NCBI GenBank assembly: GCA_012961365.1
Contig: DTZN01000292.1
Span: forward strand, 1 to 10,360
Reading direction: 5' to 3'
Origin: Hydrogenothermaceae bacterium
Lineage (GTDB): Bacteria; Aquificota; Aquificia; Aquificales; Hydrogenothermaceae
Length of the DNA stretch: 10,360 nucleotides
Shown: positions 1 to 6,092 of the stretch, in pieces
Position numbering within the stretch: the stretch's first letter is position 1
How the letters are laid out: every line of letters starts with the position of its first letter
Notes under the pieces: generated by a model
Databases searched by the model: none
Seen by the model: only the letters and a program-made list of their open reading frames with translations
What the model was told of the DNA's origin: nothing
Translations under genes and position numbers: made by a program

Positions 1-792
1 CTAAACATAGCAAAAGGCGAATGGATAAAATGTGACAACTGTAAAAACCTAATATATTCTGAAGATTTGAAAAAAAACATGAAAATATGTCCACATTGTG
101 GATATACATTTAGAATGTCTGCAAAAGAAAGGGTAGACCTTTTACTTGATAATATTGAAAATTATGATGTTTTTGAAAATATAAAACCTGTTGATGCTTT
201 AGGGTTTAAAGATACAAAAAAATATAAAGATAGGTTAAAAGATGCTCAAAGTAAAACAGGTTTAAATGATGCGATTATAATATCCACTGGAAAAATTTAT
301 GACAGAGAAGTTGTTGTTGCTTCCATGGATTTTTCATTCATGGGTGGTAGTATGGGAAGTGTTGTTGGTGCTAAGTTTGTAAGAGGTGCAGAACTTGCAA
401 TAAAGAAAAAAGTTCCATTTATTGCAATTACTTCTTCTGGTGGAGCTAGAATGCAAGAAGGAATTTTGTCTTTAATGCAAATGGCAAAAACTACAATAGC
501 TATAAATAGACTAAATAAAGAAGGAATATTATATATATCAGTTTTAACTGACCCGACAATGGGTGGAGTTTCTGCAAGTTTTGCATTTTTAGGAGATGTT
601 ATTATTGCTGAAGAAAATAGTTTGATAGGTTTTGCTGGTCCACGGGTAATAGAGCAAACTATAAAACAAACCCTTCCTGAAGGTTTCCAGAGAGCTGAAT
701 TTTTATTAGAAAAGGGCCAGATAGATATGGTAGTTTCAAGGCAAAATTTAAAGAAAACTATACATCAGGTAATAAGACTAACTTATGGATAA
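1..792 (+). CDS. accD: Acetyl-CoA carboxylase carboxyltransferase subunit beta (5' end outside window)
   Basis: This is the beta half of the carboxyltransferase that moves the carboxyl group from biotin-carboxyl carrier protein to acetyl-CoA, giving malonyl-CoA for fatty-acid synthesis in the cytoplasm; it works with AccA. The frame is open from base 1, so the gene starts upstream. By comparison with E. coli AccD about 18-25 N-terminal residues are missing. Counting from the first codon, Cys11, Cys14, Cys30 and Cys33 (CDNC and CPHC) form the four-Cys zinc ribbon that marks AccD. The crotonase-like core follows, with FMGGSMGSVVG near residue 97, SSGGARMQEG near 122, PTMGGVSASFA near 165 and GFAGPRVIEQT near 190. 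The protein ends shortly after the family's usual QIDMVV motif. An ATG at 79 would cut the zinc ribbon in half and is not the start. The stop codon lies inside the start of mobB. Confidence 0.97.
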   Translation, partial: LNIAKGEWIKCDNCKNLIYSEDLKKNMKICPHCGYTFRMSAKERVDLLLDNIENYDVFENIKPVDALGFKDTKKYKDRLKDAQSKTGLNDAIIISTGKIYDREVVVASMDFSFMGGSMGSVVGAKFVRGAELAIKKKVPFIAITSSGGARMQEGILSLMQMAKTTIAINRLNKEGILYISVLTDPTMGGVSASFAFLGDVIIAEENSLIGFAGPRVIEQTIKQTLPEGFQRAEFLLEKGQIDMVVSRQNLKKTIHQVIRLTYG

Positions 793-1282
793 AAAACCGA
801 TAGTTTTTGCAATAGTTGGTGCACATAACAGTGGTAAAACCACATTTATAGAAAATGTTATAAAAATTTTAAAGCAAAAAGGCTATAAAGTAGTTGCAAT
901 TAAACATGACCCAAAAGGAAAGGCAAAAATAGATACAGAAGGAAAAGATAGTTGGAAATTTCAACAAGCAGGAGCAGATGAAGTTTTACTTGTTTCTCCA
1001 AATAAAATAGCTACATTTACAAAAATAGAAGAAGAACTTCACCCCTTTGAGATAATTAAAAACTACACAAACATAGATGCAGATTTTATCATTTTAGAAG
1101 GTTTTAAATGGTATAAAGGTTTTGATAAATATGAAGTGATAAGAAAAGAAGAGAATAGAGAATTAATGCTGAAAGATAGTCCAGAGTTAAAAGGAGTTAT
1201 AACAGATTACTATAAATTTTTTCCAAGCTTTGACATAAATAAACCTGAGGAATTTGCAAAATTTATAGAGAAAAATTATTAG
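785..1282 (+). CDS. mobB: Molybdopterin-guanine dinucleotide biosynthesis adaptor protein MobB
   Basis: MobB is a small P-loop GTP-binding protein that assists MobA in attaching GMP to molybdopterin. The resulting cofactor is used by DMSO-reductase-family enzymes such as nitrate reductase and formate dehydrogenase. The Walker A motif GAHNSGKT is at residues 12-19. The family signature KHD...DTEGKDSWKFQQAGAD spans about 40-65, and a Walker-B-like DFIILEGFK lies at 100-108. Its 165 residues are normal for single-domain MobB. The ATG overlaps the accD stop by 8 bp (ATGGATAA) with no good Shine-Dalgarno sequence, so translation is probably coupled to accD. The pairing with accD looks positional rather than metabolic. 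The TAG stop overlaps the stop of the convergent pstA gene. Confidence 0.93.
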   Translation: MDKKPIVFAIVGAHNSGKTTFIENVIKILKQKGYKVVAIKHDPKGKAKIDTEGKDSWKFQQAGADEVLLVSPNKIATFTKIEEELHPFEIIKNYTNIDADFIILEGFKWYKGFDKYEVIRKEENRELMLKDSPELKGVITDYYKFFPSFDINKPEEFAKFIEKNY

Positions 1283-2340
1283 TTATTTTTATATTTCCAG
1301 TGGATAATAGTTCTTGCAATAATTGTTATAAATAGTATAAATACCATAATAACAAATGAAGCTGCCCAAGCTTTTATATGCCAATCTTCATAAGGTCCCA
1401 TTGCATAATTAAAGATAGTTACTGTTAAAGAAGCTATCGGTTCATTCATGTTTGTTGTAAAGTATGAGTTATTAAATGATGTAAATAAAAGTGGTGCTGT
1501 TTCCCCAGCTACCCTTGATATAGAAAGTATTACACCTGTTAAAATTCCTGTTGCAGCAGCTCTATAAACAATATCTTTTATAACTTTATAATAAGATGCC
1601 CCAAGTGCAAAAGCTGCTTCCCTTAAGGTCCATGGCACGAGAGACAACATATCTTCTGTAGTTCTCAAAACAACAGGTATCATAATAAATGCAAGAGCGG
1701 CTGCTCCTGCCCAACCGTTAAATCCTTGGATTTTATCAACAAGTTTTGTTGATAAAGTTAAAAACACGAAAAGTCCAAACAAAACTGTAATCAAGCTCAA
1801 AGTTAAATTTAGAAGTTTTATATTTAATTTTAAAACTTTATTTACAATAAAATTGATAATTCCTCCAAAAACAATTGCTAATATTACAGATAAAAACCCA
1901 ACTGCAATAATACCACCTATATTTATATTTCCAATAGGTTTTACCAAGATTGCATAAATAAATGTCCCAACAACGATAGATGGAACACTTACCATAATAT
2001 CAGATAAAATGGATATGGTTTTAGCAAATTTTGTTCCTCTAGCATATTCTGCTATAAATGTTCCTGCGAGTATTCCAAGTGGAACTCCAATAATAGTTGC
2101 AAAAAATACTATTTCTAGCTGCCCAATAAAAGCATTTTTTAAGCCTCCTCCCTGTATTCCCGGGGGAGCAGGATCTTCTGTAAATAATTCTAAACTTAGT
2201 CCTTGAATACCATGTCTTAAAACATCAAAGAGTATAAAACCTAGCCAGAATAATCCTAAAAATGCTGCTAAAGCCGAAAAAGTTAAAGCAATAACTCCTC
2301 TTATTTTTCTTCTTCTTACATAAGCTTCATTTATTATCAT
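1279..2340 (-). CDS. pstA: Phosphate ABC transporter permease PstA, with extra membrane segment
   Basis: This is the second inner-membrane permease of the high-affinity phosphate importer PstSCAB. Family landmarks are GGGLKNAFIGQLEIVFFATIIG (here 64-85), LSDIMVSVPSIVVGTFIYA (112-130), and the cytoplasmic EAA loop at about 238-275, which contains REAAFALGASYYKVIKDIV and contacts the ATPase. The C-terminal motif RVAGETAPLLFT is at 276-287. At 353 residues it is longer than typical PstA (about 280-300). The excess lies at about 138-204, between the YAILVKP segment and GFNGWAGAAALA, which adjoin each other in ordinary PstA. This insert is hydrophobic, with two possible helices at about 142-167 and 177-199. 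The start ATG overlaps the pstC stop by 4 bp (ATGA), with AGAGG 9 nt upstream. No pstB follows; the next gene converges on it. Confidence 0.95.
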   Translation of the reverse strand: MIINEAYVRRRKIRGVIALTFSALAAFLGLFWLGFILFDVLRHGIQGLSLELFTEDPAPPGIQGGGLKNAFIGQLEIVFFATIIGVPLGILAGTFIAEYARGTKFAKTISILSDIMVSVPSIVVGTFIYAILVKPIGNINIGGIIAVGFLSVILAIVFGGIINFIVNKVLKLNIKLLNLTLSLITVLFGLFVFLTLSTKLVDKIQGFNGWAGAAALAFIMIPVVLRTTEDMLSLVPWTLREAAFALGASYYKVIKDIVYRAAATGILTGVILSISRVAGETAPLLFTSFNNSYFTTNMNEPIASLTVTIFNYAMGPYEDWHIKAWAASFVIMVFILFITIIARTIIHWKYKNN

Positions 2341-3278
2341 CTAGAATAACCTCTTTCTGCTTTTAAGAGGAAAAATTTTGCTATAGCAAGGATTACAAAG
2401 CTAAGAACAAAAAGAATTAAAGCTAAATAAAATAATGAAGATAAATAAATATCTGTATCTGCTTCTGTAAACTCATTTGCAAGAGTAACAGTTATTGTTG
2501 CTGCTGCTTCAAATAAAGATGGAGTTATTTGATGATTATTTCCAAGAACAAATGCAACTGCCATTGTTTCTCCTAAAGCTCTACCTAAAGCTAAAACAAC
2601 TCCTCCATATATACCAAGTTTTGCATAAGGTATCATTATATCTTTAACAACATCCCACTTTGTTGCTCCAAGTGCATAAGCAGACTCTTTCATAATATTT
2701 GGTGTAAGATTAAGAGAATCTCTTGCTATACTTGCAATAAATGGAATAATCATTATGCTTAAAACAACACTTGCAGTAAAAAGGTCTATTCCCTGAGGTT
2801 CACCTTCAAATAGTTTTCCAATAATTGGAATATATCCAAAGGTGTTTTGTAAAAAGGGTTCAATATAATGTGCCATTATAGGAGCTAATGTAAAAAGTCC
2901 CCACATACCATAAATAATACTTGGAATTGCTGCAAGCATCTCTATTGCTATCCCAATAGGTGTTTTTAGAAGATGAGGAGAAACTTCTGTTAAGAATATG
3001 GCTATTCCAAGAGCAACTGGGATAGCTAAGGTAAGGGATAAAACTGTTGTTACAAATGTTCCATATAAAGATGCCGCTGCTCCAAAAATCTCATTAACAG
3101 GGTCCCAATCTATATTAAATATAAAATTTAGTATTCCAAATTTATAAATAGCAAGTGATGATTCATTATATAAAACAAAAATAGTTGAAAATATGAGGGT
3201 TAAAACTAAAAAAGATGCAGAAAAAGAAATTATTCCAAAGGCAATATCTGAAACAGGAAGCTTACTTACTTTTTTCAT
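2337..3278 (-). CDS. pstC: Phosphate ABC transporter permease PstC
   Basis: PstC is the first of the two inner-membrane permeases of the phosphate importer and pairs with PstA to form the channel. Its 313 residues are normal for the family. Hydrophobic segments lie at about 11-38, 70-97, 107-135, 166-190, 221-246 and 280-305, giving the usual six helices. Signature sequences are FGAAASLYGTFVTTVLSL (65-82), EMLAAIPSIIYGMWGLF (113-129) and the EAA loop KESAYALGATKWDVVKDIM (197-215), followed by LGRALGETMAVAFVLGN (231-247). The ATG is preceded by AGGTAAG. It is separated from pstS by 121 nt holding two hairpins, and it overlaps pstA by 4 bp, so pstC and pstA should be translated together. Confidence 0.96.
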   Translation of the reverse strand: MKKVSKLPVSDIAFGIISFSASFLVLTLIFSTIFVLYNESSLAIYKFGILNFIFNIDWDPVNEIFGAAASLYGTFVTTVLSLTLAIPVALGIAIFLTEVSPHLLKTPIGIAIEMLAAIPSIIYGMWGLFTLAPIMAHYIEPFLQNTFGYIPIIGKLFEGEPQGIDLFTASVVLSIMIIPFIASIARDSLNLTPNIMKESAYALGATKWDVVKDIMIPYAKLGIYGGVVLALGRALGETMAVAFVLGNNHQITPSLFEAAATITVTLANEFTEADTDIYLSSLFYLALILFVLSFVILAIAKFFLLKAERGYSR

Positions 3279-3307
3279 TTAACTTACCTAAATTTTTTCA
3301 TAAAAAA

Positions 3308-3313
3308 ATTATA
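3308..3313 (-). promoter_or_regulatory. Possible -10 element for pstCA
   Basis: Read on the minus strand this is a perfect TATAAT, immediately downstream of the T8 tract that ends the pstS-pstC terminator and about 30 nt before the pstC ATG. It could give pstCA its own basal transcription. The region about 17 nt upstream reads GGGTTT, which is a poor -35, so the match may be chance in AT-rich DNA. Confidence 0.25.
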
Positions 3314-3315
3314 AC

Positions 3316-3337
3316 AAAAAAAAGGGCTTTAAACCCT
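3316..3337 (-). terminator. Rho-independent terminator or attenuator between pstS and pstC
   Basis: On the minus strand the arms AGGGTT and AGCCCT form a six-pair stem, including one G-U pair, around a three-base loop. Eight consecutive T follow (3316-3323). It lies inside the pst operon, so it probably acts as a partial terminator that leaves pstS mRNA more abundant than pstCA mRNA. That would match the need for far more binding protein than permease. Seen directly: the hairpin and T8. Inferred: partial read-through. Confidence 0.7.
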
Positions 3338-3376
3338 AAGTGATTAGTAGATTTAGCAGCAACAGAATAAAAGTCG

Positions 3377-3394
3377 AGAGGAGTAACCTCCTCT
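3377..3394 (-). terminator. Hairpin just after the pstS stop
   Basis: This is a perfect 7-bp inverted repeat, AGAGGAG and CTCCTCT around a GTTA loop, starting 5 nt after the pstS stop codon. On the minus strand it is followed by CGACTTTTATT, a mediocre U-tract. It may be a weak terminator. It could equally be a stabilising 3' hairpin that protects pstS mRNA from exonucleases, as found in other binding-protein operons. The sequence alone cannot separate these roles. Confidence 0.55.
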
Positions 3395-3399
3395 TTCTA

Positions 3400-4407
3400 T
3401 TAAGGAGCTATTCCATGTTTATTCCAATATTTATAGATTTTTTCCTTTAACTCTTTTGGAAGAGGAACATAATCTAGTTTTATTGCAATTTCATCTCCAT
3501 TTTCAAATGCCCATTTAAAAAACTTATTTACTTTTTTGTTTACATTTGTTTTTTCCCTTGCTTCAAGTATAAATGAGGCTCCTGCAATAGGCCATGCATC
3601 TTTACCAGGAGCGTTTACCATCCATAGATAAAAATGTTTTTTAGGGTCAAAATTTGCAGTAGCACCTGCTGCTTTGAAAGATTTTATAGATGGAGCAACA
3701 AAGTTTCCAGCAGGGTTTTTAAGAAGTGTATAAGATAGTTTATTTTGTTTTGCATAAGCAAACTCTACATAACCTATAGAATACCTAATTCTTTTTACAT
3801 AGTTTGCAACCCCCTCGTTTCCTTTCCCTCCAATACCTACAGGCCATTTAACAGCTTTTCCAGCTCCAACTTTTTTAGCCCAATCTTCACATGCACCAGA
3901 TAAATATGTTGTAAATATAGCTGTTGTTCCTGAACCATCAGACCTATGAACCACATTTATCTTTTTATGAGGAAGATTGAGATTTGGGTTTAAAGCTTTT
4001 ATTTTTGGATTGTCCCAGTATTTTATATCCCCAAGGAAAATATGGCATATAGTATCTGAATCAAGTTTAAGTTGGCCTGCTTTAACTTTTGGAATATTAA
4101 CAACAGGCACAACACCACCTATTATTGCAGGAAACTGATAAAGTTTATATTCGTCAAGTTTTTCTGGTTTTAAAGGTGCGTCAGATGCCCCAAAGTCTAC
4201 TGTCCTATTTTTTATCTGCCTTACTCCCCCTCCAGAACCTATAGACTGATAATTTAACTTAATGCCTGTTTCCTTATAATACTGATAAGCCCATGCCGCA
4301 TAGACAGGATAAGGGAACGTAGCCCCTGCCCCATTTATTGTTTCACTAGCAAAAGTTTGAGAAGCTACTATCCCTGCTAAGGCTAATACTGTGAATGTCT
4401 TTCTCAT
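3400..4407 (-). CDS. pstS: Periplasmic phosphate-binding protein PstS
   Basis: PstS captures phosphate in the periplasm and delivers it to PstCA. A Sec signal peptide covers residues 1-20, probably cut after QTFA. It has no lipobox Cys, so the protein is soluble and periplasmic as in Gram-negative bacteria. Phosphate-contacting segments known from E. coli PstS are all present: GAGATFPYP (26-34), SIGSGGG (55-61), DFGASDAPL (71-79) and HRSDGSGTT (154-162), which supplies the Arg and the Ser-Gly-Thr. Two Cys (121 and 173) are the only ones in the mature protein and could form a disulfide. The length of 335 is normal. A strong GGAGG (4416-4420) sits 8 nt before the ATG. The gap to the porin is only 37 nt with no hairpin, so pstS should share the porin's Pho-type promoter. 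Confidence 0.97.
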   Translation of the reverse strand: MRKTFTVLALAGIVASQTFASETINGAGATFPYPVYAAWAYQYYKETGIKLNYQSIGSGGGVRQIKNRTVDFGASDAPLKPEKLDEYKLYQFPAIIGGVVPVVNIPKVKAGQLKLDSDTICHIFLGDIKYWDNPKIKALNPNLNLPHKKINVVHRSDGSGTTAIFTTYLSGACEDWAKKVGAGKAVKWPVGIGGKGNEGVANYVKRIRYSIGYVEFAYAKQNKLSYTLLKNPAGNFVAPSIKSFKAAGATANFDPKKHFYLWMVNAPGKDAWPIAGASFILEAREKTNVNKKVNKFFKWAFENGDEIAIKLDYVPLPKELKEKIYKYWNKHGIAP

Positions 4408-4444
4408 TTATATTTCCTCCATTTTTTTTCTTAAATTTTAACCT

Positions 4445-5809
4445 TTAGAAGAACCATTGTGAAGTAAACTTAATTCTTTTTACTTTCTTATCACCAGTCT
4501 CTCCTCCATAATCATCTTCTTGATAAGCTATTCCCACTTTTGTTGTGTTTCCTCTTAGATACCAGTTTAAACCAAAAACTGTAGATTTTAATTTGTAATC
4601 TTCTTTGTTTTCTCCATCCCATCTGTCCCATTCTTCGTATCTAGCAAATGGTGCGATATGGTAAAGTTGTGGTATCACATACTCACCAGTAATATACCAT
4701 CCTTTAGATTTTCCAACTTCTTGGTTTTCTGCAGAAAAATCTCTTACAACACCATCAAAATCAAAGTATTCTGCCTGTATAAATGCACCTTTATAATGGG
4801 CAGAAAACTCATAGTTTATTAAGGTTCTATCTATAGTGTTTATACCTTTCTTTTCATTATCATTAACTTCATAAGAATATTCATATCTAATTCTTGGAAC
4901 TCTCCAGTATCCTATTCCCACTTGAATATGCTTTCCTTCTCCAAAGTATGTTTCAGTTCTTTTCTTTTCTTCCCATCCTGGAATAGGAGAAAGGATAAGT
5001 TTTCCACCGTAGAAGAAATCTTGGTCTATAATTTTTCCACCCTTTTTTGATAAACTTTTACCTTCTGCATCATGAAATTTTGCAGCATGAACTGCATCAC
5101 CAAATGCTAATTCATAATGAATTTTTTTCTGCCAATCTCCATATATTTGGGCATTTGTAGCACGACGGTTGTGAGAGATAAACTGAGCTGCTTCATCTGC
5201 TACATATGGACGGTCATGGTGAACAACCCATGCAGATTTTACAGTTTCAGTTCTTGAAACATCAATCTTTCCTCTATAAAACTTAAAGTTAACAAGCGAT
5301 GTTCCAAAAGGTTTTTTGATTTTTAGGTAAGCATCACCAACGTTAAATGTTTTTTCACCTTTATCTTGATAGTTTGCTTTATCGTTCCTTACGTCCATTG
5401 TGAAAGATACATGTTTAGAAAATCCAACACCTATCTCAAATCTCATTCGTCTTAAGTAAGCATCCCATATTTCTTTGTCTGTCTTTGTAGGATTTTTATA
5501 ATCAACTTTATAATTTTCAAAAGTTGATTGAAGCCTAATTCCAAGTTTCACATACATATCAGGATTATCAAATGCTCTAATTTTCATATTTGGATGTGTT
5601 TCCTTCCCAAGTAAAAACACAGGTGAGTCTTTTCTAATAACATTTGCATGTTTTATAAATTTTTTCTCTTCTTTTTTCTCAAGTTCAAGAGCTTCTTCTT
5701 TTGTTATAATACCTTTTTCATACAGTTTTTTTACAATAGGATTTTCAATTTCTGCACCAATCACAGAAGTTGCAGAAACCAAAGCTAGAGCCAAAGTTAG
5801 TTTTTTCAT
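4445..5809 (-). CDS. Outer-membrane porin, OprO/OprP-like (phosphate-selective family)
   Basis: This is an outer-membrane channel, probably for phosphate or polyphosphate. A signal peptide covers 1-19 (probably cut after VIGA). A short charged, helical periplasmic segment follows (24-54, with LYEKGIITKEEALELEKK). The barrel begins near residue 74. It shows alternating aromatic and polar strands such as MYVKLGIRLQSTF (85-97), RRMRFEIGVGFSKHVSFTMDV (120-140) and FIQAEYFDFDG (343-353). It ends in SQWFF, the C-terminal Phe used for outer-membrane insertion. Length (454) and strand pattern recall the Porin_O_P family. Its position as first gene of the pst operon behind a Pho-box promoter supports a phosphate role, but substrate cannot be proved from sequence. 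AGGAGG lies 5 nt before the ATG. Confidence 0.82.
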   Translation of the reverse strand: MKKLTLALALVSATSVIGAEIENPIVKKLYEKGIITKEEALELEKKEEKKFIKHANVIRKDSPVFLLGKETHPNMKIRAFDNPDMYVKLGIRLQSTFENYKVDYKNPTKTDKEIWDAYLRRMRFEIGVGFSKHVSFTMDVRNDKANYQDKGEKTFNVGDAYLKIKKPFGTSLVNFKFYRGKIDVSRTETVKSAWVVHHDRPYVADEAAQFISHNRRATNAQIYGDWQKKIHYELAFGDAVHAAKFHDAEGKSLSKKGGKIIDQDFFYGGKLILSPIPGWEEKKRTETYFGEGKHIQVGIGYWRVPRIRYEYSYEVNDNEKKGINTIDRTLINYEFSAHYKGAFIQAEYFDFDGVVRDFSAENQEVGKSKGWYITGEYVIPQLYHIAPFARYEEWDRWDGENKEDYKLKSTVFGLNWYLRGNTTKVGIAYQEDDYGGETGDKKVKRIKFTSQWFF

Positions 5810-5847
5810 TTAAACCTCCTAAAAATTTTTCATTTCTTTTGTAAAAG

Positions 5848-5853
5848 ATTTTA
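5848..5853 (-). promoter_or_regulatory. Predicted -10 element of the porin-pstSCA operon
   Basis: On the minus strand this reads TAAAAT, one mismatch from TATAAT. It begins 9 nt after the last CTTAACA repeat, close to the spacing of -10 boxes behind PhoB sites, where the activator site replaces the -35. The expected transcription start near 5841 would leave a leader of about 30 nt carrying the AGGAGG ribosome-binding site at 5815-5820. Confidence 0.55.
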
Positions 5854-5862
5854 AAGACCTTT

Positions 5863-5891
5863 TGTTAAGGTTTTATTAAGAAATTGTTAAG
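5863..5891 (-). promoter_or_regulatory. Predicted Pho box: three CTTAAYA direct repeats at 11-bp spacing
   Basis: On the minus (coding) strand the repeats are CTTAACA (5891-5885), CTTAATA (5880-5874) and CTTAACA (5869-5863), separated by 4-nt spacers ATTT and AAAC. PhoB of E. coli binds tandem 7-mers (CTGTCAT type) with 4-nt A/T spacers, and PhoP of Bacillus binds TTAACA-type repeats at about 11 bp. This site combines the 7+4 layout with a TTAACA-like core. A degenerate fourth TTAAG lies further upstream at 5897-5901. It directly precedes a phosphate operon, which supports control by a PhoB/PhoR-type system encoded elsewhere. Confidence 0.72.
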
Positions 5892-5911
5892 AAATCTTAA
5901 TAAAAAGTTCA

Positions 5912-5931
5912 AACCTCCTAGCTAAGAGGTT
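5912..5931 (-). terminator. 20-bp imperfect palindrome: probable purH terminator
   Basis: The arms AACCTCTTAG and CTAGGAGGTT (minus strand) are complementary except for one position, which becomes a G-U pair in RNA. This gives a seven-pair stem around a UAGCUA loop. TGAACTTTTTATT follows, so the T-run is offset by four bases. It is the best terminator candidate after purH, though about 160 nt beyond the stop. The alternative is an operator for a dimeric regulator, since it sits only 20 nt upstream of the Pho-box repeats. Confidence 0.5.
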
Positions 5932-6092
5932 ATATTTAACACTATTTTTACTATTGGTCTTTTTTAGAAAGGTTTGTAAAAAATTACGTAATTAGTCTAA
6001 AAATCTTTTAATAAAAATAGGAAGATACGCACAATCATGAGTATGGAAAAAGTTAATGAAAAAAGAAAATCTCCTCCCCCTTTTTATAGTTT

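Noticed and set aside
2009..2206. 65-codon open frame on the plus strand
   Set aside because: It lies opposite pstA, which has strong family matches; the peptide resembles nothing and has no ribosome-binding site.
5982..5993. Perfect 12-bp palindrome AATTACGTAATT in the gap before the porin
   Set aside because: Mostly A/T, so it is easily formed by chance here; no second copy or known regulator match.
6068..6085. Purine-rich GGGGGAGGAG just past purH on the minus strand, as a ribosome-binding site for a new gene
   Set aside because: No start codon at usable distance; the nearest ATG (6043) gives only a 13-residue frame.
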